A stretch of 26,021 nt of DNA from Acidobacteriaceae bacterium (GTDB taxonomy: Bacteria > Acidobacteriota > Terriglobia > Terriglobales > Acidobacteriaceae). Made by a program: the position numbers and the translations under genes. The stretch is taken from positions 1-26,021 of the forward strand of contig JARLFX010000142.1 of assembly GCA_031296355.1 (NCBI GenBank), given 5' to 3'. Every line of letters starts with the position of its first letter. The first letter of the stretch is position 1. Under the pieces are notes generated by a model. It was not told the origin of the DNA, searched no databases, and worked only from the letters and a program-made list of their open reading frames with translations. Shown in pieces: positions 8,166-15,916 of this stretch.

Positions 8166-10258
8166 CGCGCGCTCCATAGCAGGAATGCAACCAGCACGAT
8201 CAACGCCGCGCCAATCATCCGCATGTAGCCCTGCACCCGTCCGCCCTGTAGCAGCGAAAGAATATGGCCGCCCACGCTCACCGTCTCGCAGCCCTCATCA
8301 AAGCCGCCATTCACCACATTCGTATCCACAAAATCATCCAGCTTCGCCAGCCCGAGCACCGTGTACTTCACCGTCTGCACCGCACCATTCCACACCCAGC
8401 GGTCCAGCCACGCACACGCCCGCGCCCACCATGCATTCAGCGCCTGTATCGTTACGCGATACAGCGCGTCCACATACAACGCATGTCCCAGCGCGTTGAA
8501 TATCTGCGGCTGCATGCTGCCCACGGCATCCGCTGCATCTTCGCCCACAATCGGCTTGCGCCCATAGAACCACCAGCCCAGTCCCAATCCCGCAAACACG
8601 ATCAGCGACGACGCCAGCATCACCGGCAACAATCCTTCTCCGTGGAACGCCGCAAAGTTCAGCGCCACAGGCTGCCCACCCAGAAACGCCTGGAACCACG
8701 GCCACGCCGGCGTCCCGATAAACCCAAGCAGCACCGCGAACGCCGCCAAGATCACCAGCGGCACTGTCATCACCGCAGGGCTCTCATGCGGATTGTGTAC
8801 CGCATGCTGCATGGTTCCGTCAGAATCCGCTGCATGCGTGCCGTCATCCGCCATCCGCCACGTTCCCGCAAACACGTAGTACACCTGCCGCGTCATGTAG
8901 AACGCAGTCAGCAGCGCGCCCACCGCGCCCATGTAAAACGGCGCCTGCGACACGTTCCACCCATGCGCCGCATGCAGAATCTCATCCTTGCTCCAGAAGC
9001 CCGAGAAGAACAGCGGGAACCCGCACAGCGCCAGCATGCCCACGGCGTACACCACAAACGTCACCGGCATATACTTCCGCAGCCCGCCCATGCGCCGTAT
9101 GTCCTGCTCGCCGCTGCACCCGTGAATCACCGAGCCCGCGCCCAGAAACAGCAGCGCCTTGAAGAAGGCGTGCGTGATCAGGTGGAACATGCCCACCGAT
9201 ACGCCGCCCACGCCCAGCCCCATCATCATGTAGCCAAGCTGCGACACCGTCGAATACGCCAGGATGCGCTTGATGTCCCACTGCGCCACGGCGATCACCG
9301 CGCCAAACACCGCCGTCACCGCGCCCACCCACGTCACCACCTGCAGCGCCGCCGTCGGCGTCAGCAGCGTGCCCGCGTGCGCGCTCATCAGCGGATAAAT
9401 TCTCGCCACCAGAAACACGCCAGCCGCCACCATCGTTGCCGCGTGGATCAGCGCGCTCACCGGCGTCGGCCCTTCCATCGCATCCGGCAACCAAACATGC
9501 AGAGGAACCTGCCCGCTCTTGCCCGCCGCGCCGCAGAAGATCAGCAGCGCGATCCCCGTCGATACCGCCATGCCAATAGTCGTTCCCTGCGCCACCATAT
9601 GCGCCAGCGCGCTCTGCTCCATGCAGCCCGCGCCGCCGTCGTAGAACAGCAGCGTGCCCGTCTGCGCATAGAGCCACATCATGCCCAGAAAGAATCCCAG
9701 GTCGCCGATGCGCGTCACGATGAACGCCTTCTTCGCCGCCGCCGCCGCCTTCGGATTCGCGTACCAGAATCCGATCAGCAGATACGACGTCAGGCCCACG
9801 ATCTCCCAGCACATAAACAGCAGCAGCAGACTGTTGGCAATGACCACGCCCAGCATGGCGCCTGCGAAGAGCGCCAGAAAACAGAAGAAGCGCGTGAAGT
9901 TCTCGTCGTGCTCCATGTAGCCAATGCTGTAGATAAAGATCAGCAGCCCGACGAACGTCACCATCACCAGCATCACGGCCGTCAGCGGATCAAGCACCCA
10001 CCCCAGCCGCAGCCACTCCGTGCCAAACTGCAGCCACCCGAAGTTGAACGTCTCGATGCCCGACCCAAAGCAACTGCGACCCGTGAACCGCAGCACATGC
10101 GCAAACGCGCACAGCGCCAGCAGAAACGAAACGCCCATCGACCCGATCGCCAGCGACGCCGCCAGCTTGCGGCTGCCCTGCTTCAGCAGGGCGCCCACGC
10201 CCGCTGCCAGTATAGGCAGCGCGGGTATCAGCCAGAGGTTGCGTACGATCCAGGTCAT
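8162..10258 (-). CDS. nuoL: Complex I subunit L (NuoL) with enlarged lateral-helix region
   Basis: At 698 residues this is longer than E. coli NuoL (613). NuoL is the distal antiporter-like subunit and reaches back along the membrane arm through a long amphipathic helix. Kept residues are Glu152 in CWEIVGLTSYLL, Lys247 in GAAGKSGQVPLHVWLPDAMEGPTPVSALIHA, and Lys424 in FWSKDEIL. Between the YVDALY landmark (595-600) and QGGRVQGYM (671-679) there are about 75 residues. From memory the Thermus and E. coli proteins have about 48-50, so roughly 25-30 residues are extra. The region contains two similar blocks starting LDRWVWNG (618) and LDDFVDTNVVNG (640), as if partly duplicated. A 77-base gap separates it from nuoK. 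The ribosome site is weak. Confidence 0.96.
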   Translation of the reverse strand: MTWIVRNLWLIPALPILAAGVGALLKQGSRKLAASLAIGSMGVSFLLALCAFAHVLRFTGRSCFGSGIETFNFGWLQFGTEWLRLGWVLDPLTAVMLVMVTFVGLLIFIYSIGYMEHDENFTRFFCFLALFAGAMLGVVIANSLLLLFMCWEIVGLTSYLLIGFWYANPKAAAAAKKAFIVTRIGDLGFFLGMMWLYAQTGTLLFYDGGAGCMEQSALAHMVAQGTTIGMAVSTGIALLIFCGAAGKSGQVPLHVWLPDAMEGPTPVSALIHAATMVAAGVFLVARIYPLMSAHAGTLLTPTAALQVVTWVGAVTAVFGAVIAVAQWDIKRILAYSTVSQLGYMMMGLGVGGVSVGMFHLITHAFFKALLFLGAGSVIHGCSGEQDIRRMGGLRKYMPVTFVVYAVGMLALCGFPLFFSGFWSKDEILHAAHGWNVSQAPFYMGAVGALLTAFYMTRQVYYVFAGTWRMADDGTHAADSDGTMQHAVHNPHESPAVMTVPLVILAAFAVLLGFIGTPAWPWFQAFLGGQPVALNFAAFHGEGLLPVMLASSLIVFAGLGLGWWFYGRKPIVGEDAADAVGSMQPQIFNALGHALYVDALYRVTIQALNAWWARACAWLDRWVWNGAVQTVKYTVLGLAKLDDFVDTNVVNGGFDEGCETVSVGGHILSLLQGGRVQGYMRMIGAALIVLVAFLLWSAR

Positions 10259-10335
10259 TCGTTCTCAGTCACACAGTTGCAGGTTATGGTTACCACAGCG
10301 ATTCACCGCTGCATACAAAACATCTCGCTTACAGC

Positions 10336-10647
10336 TCAGCCTCGCATCGCAGTCATCTTGTCCAGGTCGGTGCTCTTCGAGTGCCGGTACATCGCCAGGA
10401 TCAACCCCAGCCCCACCGCCGCCTCAGCCGCCGCCACCGTAATCGAAAACACGGCAAACATCACGCCCGTCAGCGCCTCCGGCTTCGGCCCGTACCGCCA
10501 GAACGCAATGAAATTCAGATTGGCCGCATTCAACATCAACTCAATCCCGATCAGCACCAGAATGGCGCTGCGCCGCGACAATGCGCCCGCCAGCCCAATC
10601 GAAAACAGCAGCGCCGAAAGCAGCAGGTAACTCGACAGTGGGCTCAT
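10336..10647 (-). CDS. nuoK: Complex I subunit K (NuoK)
   Basis: This 103-residue protein of three transmembrane helices is the usual NuoK length. The two membrane glutamates that link the quinone site to the antiporter-like subunits are present: Glu36 in LIGIELMLNAANLNF and Glu75 in VAAAEAAVGL. The start overlaps the nuoJ stop (ATGA), with AAGGA seven bases upstream. The family is certain. Confidence 0.97.
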   Translation of the reverse strand: MSPLSSYLLLSALLFSIGLAGALSRRSAILVLIGIELMLNAANLNFIAFWRYGPKPEALTGVMFAVFSITVAAAEAAVGLGLILAMYRHSKSTDLDKMTAMRG

Positions 10648-11144
10648 AGCTCATCCTTCTTGACCGGCGTCGCCACAATCACCGCGCCGATCAGCGCCAC
10701 CGTCAGCAGCAATCCCATCAGCTCCAGCGGCAGCACGTAGGCGCGCATCAACGCAAAGCCCACATCCTGCGCTGCAATCTGCGGCGCCGCCGGCAGCGCG
10801 ATCCCATGCGCCCCGCTATGCGCAATCGCCCATGCCAGCACGCCAAATACTCCCGCAGCCACCAGCGTTCCAATCAGCCAGAAGGGTGCGCTCCGCCGGT
10901 GCGCCACCGGCTCCGCGCTCTGCGTCGTCATAATCGCGAACACGGCCAGAATCGCCACGCCGCCGATGTACACCAGTATCTGCACAAACCCGGCAAACTC
11001 CGCGCTCAGGTTCAGATACAGCGCCGCCAGCCCTACAAATCCCAGCGTCAGCGCCAGCACGCAGTGGATCAAATTGCGCAGGCCCATCGCCGCCGCCATT
11101 CCGGCAATCGTGAGTGCGGCAAGTATGAGGAAGGTGATTGTCAT
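10644..11144 (-). CDS. nuoJ: Complex I subunit J (NuoJ)
   Basis: This 166-residue membrane protein has about five helices. The family signature lies in helix 3 (FAGFVQILVYIGGVAILAVFAIM), where NuoJ forms the pi-bulge that shifts during the catalytic cycle. It is the first gene after a 73-base gap behind nuoH. That gap holds a GTGAC-AAGC-GTCAC dyad and could carry an internal promoter for nuoJKLMMN. No strong ribosome site is visible (GAAAGA about 7 bases upstream). Confidence 0.95.
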   Translation of the reverse strand: MTITFLILAALTIAGMAAAMGLRNLIHCVLALTLGFVGLAALYLNLSAEFAGFVQILVYIGGVAILAVFAIMTTQSAEPVAHRRSAPFWLIGTLVAAGVFGVLAWAIAHSGAHGIALPAAPQIAAQDVGFALMRAYVLPLELMGLLLTVALIGAVIVATPVKKDEL

Positions 11145-11198
11145 TCGCTTGATCTTTCGGGCCGTTTTACATCTTCCGCTCTACTGCAGAATAAGGGC

Positions 11199-11214
11199 TG
11201 TGACGCTTGTCACC
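11199..11214. promoter_or_regulatory. CRP/FNR-like dyad in the nuoH-nuoJ gap
   Basis: The sequence TGTGA-CGCTTG-TCACC is a near match to the TGTGA-N6-TCACA operator of CRP-family regulators. Its centre is 62 bases upstream of the nuoJ ATG and immediately after the nuoH stop. The same bases can fold as a GTGAC/GTCAC hairpin, so it may act in RNA instead. It resembles the dyad upstream of nuoA. Confidence 0.4.
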
Positions 11215-11217
11215 AGC

Positions 11218-12402
11218 TCACTCCGCATAGCGGTATTTCCGCACGGCCACGCCCTTTCCCTGCCAGGATGTTGCCCGTCCCAGCACGATAAATGGCCCTG
11301 CGATCAGCGCGCTGCACACCACCCAGCGCCATACCCCGCCCGGCATAAATCTCCACACGCCCGCCGCAATAATATTCAGCAGCGTCATCGGCAGAATGAA
11401 CTTCCACGAGAAGTTCATCAGCTGGTCCATACGCAGCCGCGGCAGCGTCCCGCGAATCCAGATAAACCCACAGATCAGCGCCAGCAGCTTCGCAAAAAAC
11501 CAGAAGTACGACGGCACCCAGCCGAGGAACGAGAACGGTGCAGCCCATCCCCCCAGAAACAGCGTGATCGCCATCGCGCTCGTCGCCATCATCCCCAGGT
11601 ACTCGCCCAGGAAGAACAGCGCAAACTTGAAGCCTGAATATTCAATGTAGTACCCAGCGATAATCTCCGACTCGCCCTCCGGCAGATCGAACGGTGAGCG
11701 GTTGCTCTCCGCCGTCGCCGCGATCATAAACAGCGCAAACCCTGTAAATCCCCATGGCGTAAACACGAACCAGTGCGGCCATATGCCGGTGTAGCTCGCC
11801 TGCATCTCCACAATGCTCACCGTGGAGAGCGTTCCCGCCGCCATCACCACCACCACCGCGGCCAGCACCAGCGGCACCTCGTAGCTGATCATCTGTGCGA
11901 TTGCGCGCATCGCGCCAAAGAGCGAATACTTGCTGCGGCTCGACCATCCCGCCATGAACACGGCCAGTTCCACCAGCGAGCTGATGGCGAAGAAGAACAG
12001 CACTCCGCCGTTCATGTCGCTGATCACCATGTTCCGGCCAATCGGAATCACCGCATAGCCCAGAAACGCCGCCGTCACCAGCAGCAGCGGAGCCAGCAGA
12101 TGCACCATCTGGTCCGCACTGCGCGGCACAATATCTTCCTTCGTCAGCGACTTCACGCCGTCCGCGATCGGCTGCAGAATACCCCACGGCCCCACGCGGT
12201 TCGGCCCATACCGATTCTGTTGCCGCGCCAGTCCCTTGCGCTCCAGCACCGTCGTAATCGCAAACAGCAGCGGAAACACGATCAGCACCGGCACCACAGA
12301 CATCACCGCAGACGCCAGCGGCTGCCACGCCACCGGCACATACGCCAGCAGCCAGTGCTTCACGATCACAAAAATCTGGTCCAGCATCTGCACGTGGCTC
12401 AT
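11218..12402 (-). CDS. nuoH: Complex I subunit H (NuoH)
   Basis: This 394-residue membrane protein forms much of the quinone chamber at the junction of the two arms. Signatures are RVGPWGILQPIADGVKSL (69-86) and PFDLPEGESEIIAGYYIEYSG (from 237), with the acidic residues of the quinone-side loop kept. It is longer than the roughly 325 residues of E. coli NuoH, mostly through a longer N terminus before the ERKG motif and a longer C terminus. The ATG overlaps the nuoI TGA. A DNA dyad follows its stop, before nuoJ. Confidence 0.96.
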   Translation of the reverse strand: MSHVQMLDQIFVIVKHWLLAYVPVAWQPLASAVMSVVPVLIVFPLLFAITTVLERKGLARQQNRYGPNRVGPWGILQPIADGVKSLTKEDIVPRSADQMVHLLAPLLLVTAAFLGYAVIPIGRNMVISDMNGGVLFFFAISSLVELAVFMAGWSSRSKYSLFGAMRAIAQMISYEVPLVLAAVVVVMAAGTLSTVSIVEMQASYTGIWPHWFVFTPWGFTGFALFMIAATAESNRSPFDLPEGESEIIAGYYIEYSGFKFALFFLGEYLGMMATSAMAITLFLGGWAAPFSFLGWVPSYFWFFAKLLALICGFIWIRGTLPRLRMDQLMNFSWKFILPMTLLNIIAAGVWRFMPGGVWRWVVCSALIAGPFIVLGRATSWQGKGVAVRKYRYAE

Positions 12403-13001
12403 TTCGTCTCACCGCCTGCTGCCGGCGCGACTGCTGCTGCCGCCTTGGCTGCCGCTGCGGCCTTCGCCTTCGCCTCAATCTTGGCGCGCTCCGCGGCCAG
12501 CGCCGCATCCACCGCGTTCGCCTCCGTCGGATGGATCTCCCGGTAGTACTCATTCGATTTCGCCAGTTGCTGCTTATGCAGCAGCAGTCCGCCAAAGCGG
12601 TCGTGCGTGCTCAGGTCGTACACCACGTCCATCTTGATCGCGTCAAACGGGCAAACCTCCACGCAGATCTGGCAGCTCATGCACACCGAAATATCAATAT
12701 CAAACACCGCCGGATAAAACTGCATCTTGCCCACTGCATCCGGCTTCTTGTCCGTGCTTTTCTTGATGATGATGCACTTCGGCGGACACTCCTTCTCGCA
12801 GATGTGGCAGCTCACACACCGCAGGCCCTTCTCCGCGTCGTCGCCGTCGTACACCAGGAACGGAAAATCCCGTGACGCCTCGATCTGCGACGAGCGCTCC
12901 TCCGGATACTGCAGCGTCGTCAGCCGCTCTTTGCTCACGTAGCTGCCAAAGAAGTTCCGGGCAGTCACCAGCATTCCCTTGATAATGCCTTCACCGAGCA
13001 T
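12399..13001 (-). CDS. nuoI: Complex I subunit I (NuoI), two [4Fe-4S] clusters, Ala/Lys-rich tail
   Basis: This 200-residue ferredoxin-like subunit carries clusters N6a and N6b. The two ligand sets are Cys62/65/68 with Cys72 (CVSCHICEKEC) and Cys107/110/113 with Cys117 (CMSCQICVEVC), each followed by Pro. The first residues (MLGEGIIKGMLVTARNFF) form the usual membrane-facing helix. The last 35 residues, beginning near 166, are an alanine/lysine-rich tail absent from typical NuoI. GGAGGAG six bases before the ATG is one of the best ribosome sites in the cassette. Without NuoEFG here, this subunit or NuoB may receive electrons directly from a ferredoxin or from a NuoEFG encoded elsewhere. Confidence 0.97.
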   Translation of the reverse strand: MLGEGIIKGMLVTARNFFGSYVSKERLTTLQYPEERSSQIEASRDFPFLVYDGDDAEKGLRCVSCHICEKECPPKCIIIKKSTDKKPDAVGKMQFYPAVFDIDISVCMSCQICVEVCPFDAIKMDVVYDLSTHDRFGGLLLHKQQLAKSNEYYREIHPTEANAVDAALAAERAKIEAKAKAAAAAKAAAAVAPAAGGETK

Positions 13002-13025
13002 GGTGTCTCCTCCGCTGAATGGTCT

Positions 13026-14180
13026 TCACCGGTCCACCTCGCCCAGCACAATATCCACGCTGCCCAGGATCACCACAACGTCCGCCACGTTATGCCCCAG
13101 GCACATCTCTTCCAGCACCGTCAGGTTCACCAGGCTCGGCGGACGCACCCTGTAGCGGTACGGATTCGGCGAGCCATCGCTCACCAGATAAAATCCCAGC
13201 TCGCCCTTCGGCGACTCGATCCGCCCATACGCCTCGCCCGCCTTCGGCCGGAAGTTCCTGATCTTCGTCTTCGGGTCCATGATCGGCCCTTCAGGCAGCT
13301 GCTCCATCGCCTGCTGCAGAATCTTCACCGTCTCGCGCATCTCCAGCAGCCGGATCATGTACCGGTCATACACATCGCCATGGTCGCCCAGCGGCACGCG
13401 GAAGCTGAACCGGTCGTAGATGCTGTACTTGTCCACCTTGCGGATGTCGTAGTTCACGCCGCTGGCGCGCAGCATCGGCCCGGTAATCCCCGCGCTCACC
13501 GCCAGCTCTTTGCTCAGCACGCCCACGCCCTGCGTCCGCGCCATCAGGATCTCGTTGCCCGCGAGCAGTGCTTCATACTCATCCAGAAACTTCGGGAACC
13601 CGGCAATCACCCTCTTCGCCTGCTCCAGCCAACCCGCCGGCAGGTCCACCCTGCAGCCGCCAAAGCGCATGTAGTTGCACATCATGCGCGCGCCCGTCAG
13701 CGCTTCAAACAGGTCCAGCAGCTTCTCGCGCTCGCGGAACGCATACATCAGCGGCGTCCCGCTCGATCCCATGTCCTGCATCAGGAATCCCACCAGCAGC
13801 GCATGATTCTGCAGCCGCGTCATCTCGCCCACGATCACCCGCAGATACTCCGCGCGCTCCGGCACCTCGATGCCCGCCAGCTTCTCCACCGCCAGCGCAT
13901 AGCCCCAGTTGTTGGTGAGCGAACAAAGATAGTCTAGCCGGTCGGTATACGGCATGCTGCCCAGGTACGTCTCCTGCTCCGCGATCTTCTCGTGGTTGCG
14001 GTGCAGATAGCCAAACACCGGCTTCAGCTTCACCACGCTCTCGCCGTCCATCGTCACGTCCATGCGAAACACGCCATGCGTCGACGGATGCTGCGGCCCC
14101 ATCGAGACCTCCAGCAACTGGGTCCCACTCTCGTCAGGCTTTGGCTTCAATGTCATGGCAGGATAGGTCGTCGCGCTCAT
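13026..14180 (-). CDS. nuoD: Complex I subunit D (NuoD), 49-kDa quinone-site subunit
   Basis: This 384-residue peripheral-arm subunit forms the quinone site together with NuoB and is related to the large subunit of [NiFe] hydrogenases. The quinone-side loop [10 protein letters not shown] (27-36, His31 and His35) is intact, and PYTDRLDYL (77-85) carries the conserved tyrosines. The hydrogenase-type nickel ligands are absent, as in all NuoD. Its ATG overlaps the nuoC stop (ATGA). An internal Met at residue 9 is a less likely start. nuoC and nuoD are separate genes here, unlike the NuoCD fusion of E. coli. Confidence 0.97.
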   Translation of the reverse strand: MSATTYPAMTLKPKPDESGTQLLEVSMGPQHPSTHGVFRMDVTMDGESVVKLKPVFGYLHRNHEKIAEQETYLGSMPYTDRLDYLCSLTNNWGYALAVEKLAGIEVPERAEYLRVIVGEMTRLQNHALLVGFLMQDMGSSGTPLMYAFREREKLLDLFEALTGARMMCNYMRFGGCRVDLPAGWLEQAKRVIAGFPKFLDEYEALLAGNEILMARTQGVGVLSKELAVSAGITGPMLRASGVNYDIRKVDKYSIYDRFSFRVPLGDHGDVYDRYMIRLLEMRETVKILQQAMEQLPEGPIMDPKTKIRNFRPKAGEAYGRIESPKGELGFYLVSDGSPNPYRYRVRPPSLVNLTVLEEMCLGHNVADVVVILGSVDIVLGEVDR

Positions 14181-14809
14181 TGCCCACCCGCTTCCGCCGC
14201 ATGCTGCTGCGCGCGCCGCAGCACCTCATCGTGCGCCGTCGGCTCATACTCAAAATCGTCCGGGTCCACGTAATCGCGCCGCATCGGATGGTCCACAAAC
14301 CCTTCCCACATCAGCAGCCGCCGCAGATCGTGGTGCCCGTCAAAAATAATTCCGTACAGATCAAAGATCTCGCGCTCCTGCAAATCCGCGCTGCGCCACA
14401 CATGCATCAGCGACGGCAGATGCACCTGCGTCTCGCGGTCCTGCGTGCGCATGCGCAGCGTCACCGGCCCCTGCTTCAGCTCCATCGAATACAGGTGGTA
14501 GACCGCCTCCAGATAACCGGGCACGATGGTCTTCTTCACCTCGTCCACCTCGGTCTCCACGCCATCCACGGTCTTCTTGACCTTCACCTTTTCGCTGACT
14601 TCGCGCTGCGGCCAGTCAATGCCCGTCACGTTGGAGCAAAAATCAAAGCGCAACCCCGCCGCCTCGCGCAGATACGTCGCCACGCTCACCGCATGCTCCG
14701 CATCCAGCAGCAGCGAATGCTGCGCGCACGGGCTCGCATTCGTCACCAGCTGCAACCGGCAGCCGGGGACGTTTGCTTCGATCTCCGCCTTAATCGTCTC
14801 CGCGTTCAT
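14177..14809 (-). CDS. nuoC: Complex I subunit C (NuoC), 30-kDa subunit with charged insertion
   Basis: This 210-residue peripheral subunit docks beside NuoD. The signature [22 protein letters not shown] then HPMRRDY (about residues 145-180) is clear. I chose the ATG at 14809 (MNAETIK) because AGGAAAAG lies just before it. The longer reading from 14854 begins with an unlikely Cys/Arg-rich stretch inside nuoB. Between DWPQRE (65-70) and [10 protein letters not shown] (from 99) there is a highly charged insert of about 28 residues ([21 protein letters not shown]). Most NuoC proteins pass directly from the DYP motif to the VVYHL strand here. It overlaps nuoB by 20 bases. Confidence 0.95.
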   Translation of the reverse strand: MNAETIKAEIEANVPGCRLQLVTNASPCAQHSLLLDAEHAVSVATYLREAAGLRFDFCSNVTGIDWPQREVSEKVKVKKTVDGVETEVDEVKKTIVPGYLEAVYHLYSMELKQGPVTLRMRTQDRETQVHLPSLMHVWRSADLQEREIFDLYGIIFDGHHDLRRLLMWEGFVDHPMRRDYVDPDDFEYEPTAHDEVLRRAQQHAAEAGGQ

Positions 14810-15431
14810 CTTTTCCTGCCGTAGAAATCTGCACCAGCGGCGCATGCCACACATCCGGATTGCTCGCTGGTTCTAAATCGTGTGCGCCAAACTCCGGCAC
14901 GAGGAACTCGCTCGGCCTGCCTGCGGTCAAATGCCGCGGCCTGCCTGCTCCCGTCAAATGTTGTTCGTCGATCATCTTCTGCAGCATCATGAACGCGTCG
15001 ATCAGCGCCTCAGGCCGCGGCGGGCATCCCGGAATGTACACATCCACCGGGATAAACCGGTCGATCCCCTTCAGCACGTTGTAGCCCTGCTTGAACGGGC
15101 CCCCCGATATCGCACATGCGCCCATCGAAATCACATACTTCGGTTCCGGCATCTGGTTGTACAGCCGGATCACCTGCGGCGCCATCTTCTTCGTCACCGT
15201 GCCTGCCACGATCATCAAATCCGCCTGCCGCGGCGAGGGCCGGAAGACCTCCGCACCGAACCGCGCCATGTCATACCGCGCCATCGTCGCCGCGATCATC
15301 TCGATCGCGCAACACGCCAGCCCGAAGTTCAACGGCCACAGGGAGTTCTTACGGCCCCAGTTGTACAGCTCCTGGAGGGTCGTCGTGAAGATTCCCTGTT
15401 TGCTCAATTCGGCTTTTAGCTCTTCGTCCAT
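14790..15431 (-). CDS. nuoB: Complex I subunit B (NuoB), cluster N2
   Basis: This 213-residue subunit holds the terminal [4Fe-4S] cluster N2, which reduces quinone. The four ligands are the adjacent Cys40-Cys41 ([10 protein letters not shown]), Cys106 (MGACAISGG) and Cys136 (IPGCPPRPE). I placed the start at 15431 (MDEELKAEL), nine bases after the nuoA stop, with AAAGGG upstream. ATGs at 15476 (with GAGGG upstream) and 15524 are in frame but would overlap nuoA. The tail after [10 protein letters not shown] is about 60 residues longer than the minimal family core and contains a short internal repeat. Confidence 0.95.
   Translation of the reverse strand: MDEELKAELSKQGIFTTTLQELYNWGRKNSLWPLNFGLACCAIEMIAATMARYDMARFGAEVFRPSPRQADLMIVAGTVTKKMAPQVIRLYNQMPEPKYVISMGACAISGGPFKQGYNVLKGIDRFIPVDVYIPGCPPRPEALIDAFMMLQKMIDEQHLTGAGRPRHLTAGRPSEFLVPEFGAHDLEPASNPDVWHAPLVQISTAGKDERGDD
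14913..14960. repeat. Short in-frame direct repeat inside nuoB
   Basis: Two imperfect copies (14913-14933 and 14937-14960) share CGGCCTGCCTGC followed by GTCAAATG and differ by one inserted triplet. On the coding strand they give [16 protein letters not shown] in the NuoB tail. It looks like a recent local duplication in a tolerant region. Confidence 0.75.
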
Positions 15432-15439
15432 CGGGCCCT

Positions 15440-15811
15440 TTACGTCCACTCCAGTACGCGCTTCTTCGCTGCCCATACCAGTCCCTCGACCAGCATCAGC
15501 AGAAACACCAGCATGGCAATGCATTCCCCTGCCGTCAGCCGGGTAAACGCTACGGCGAATGGAATCAGAAACACTGCTTCCACGTCAAAGATTAGAAAGA
15601 TGATGGCGTATACGTAATAGCCCGGATGAAACTGGATCCACGCGTCTCCGGTAGACTCCAGCCCGCACTCGTAGATTGAATTCTTGCTCCGCCCGCTCTT
15701 CTGCGGCGAATACACCACCGCCCACAGCCACGCCATCAACAGCGGCGTCACCGCGAATGCGATAGCCGCAATCAGCAGCACGAGCACAGGCAGATAGGGA
15801 AGTCGATTCAT
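15440..15811 (-). CDS. nuoA: Complex I subunit A (NuoA)
   Basis: This 123-residue protein with three membrane helices is the first gene of the cassette. It keeps the loop motif [11 protein letters not shown] (about residues 47-57), next to the quinone channel, and [15 protein letters not shown] in helix 2. Length and order are normal for the family. GAGG lies very close to the ATG (two-base gap), so translation may start less efficiently than at nuoI. The upstream 105 bases are shared with a divergent flavoprotein gene and hold CRP-like half-sites. Confidence 0.96.
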   Translation of the reverse strand: MNRLPYLPVLVLLIAAIAFAVTPLLMAWLWAVVYSPQKSGRSKNSIYECGLESTGDAWIQFHPGYYVYAIIFLIFDVEAVFLIPFAVAFTRLTAGECIAMLVFLLMLVEGLVWAAKKRVLEWT

Positions 15812-15834
15812 AGCCTCAAATCTACCGTATCAGA

Positions 15835-15866
15835 CGTCACAATCTCGACCTGTGACGGAGCTCACA
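15835..15866. promoter_or_regulatory. CRP/FNR-like operator cluster between nuoA and the flavoprotein gene
   Basis: TGTGA-CGGAGC-TCACA at 15851-15866 fits the TGTGA-N6-TCACA consensus at all ten positions. A further half-site lies to its left: CGTCACA (15835-15841) and TGTGACG (15851-15857) form a perfect seven-base inverted repeat around nine bases. The centre of the main dyad is about 47 bases from the nuoA ATG and about 58 from the divergent gene's ATG. A CRP-family regulator could act on either or both. CATAGT at 15894-15899 is a possible -10 for the plus-strand gene. Confidence 0.5.
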
Positions 15867-15916
15867 TCCAATTCCATCCCGTAGCCGCAAAATCATAGTG
15901 GCGTAACAACATAAGG

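Noticed and set aside
8166..8177. Upstream ATG for the first nuoM at 8177 (MERAMNGF)
   Set aside because: No ribosome site precedes it. The ATG at 8165 has GGAG at good spacing and the ATGA overlap used across the cassette.
10259..10335. Possible regulatory site in the nuoK-nuoL gap
   Set aside because: Only a four-base AGCG/CGCT pair and no CRP-like dyad or promoter pattern could be seen.
8264..10630. Very long open frame (788 codons) on the plus strand opposite nuoL and nuoK
   Set aside because: It is rich in His, Arg and Gln with no domain features and lies antisense to strongly supported nuo genes. High GC and codon bias of the real genes keep this frame open.
14810..14854. Upstream ATG for nuoC at 14854 (MCGMRRWC...)
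   Set aside because: The extra 15 residues are unlike the family and lie deep in nuoB. The ATG at 14809 has AGGAAAAG in front.
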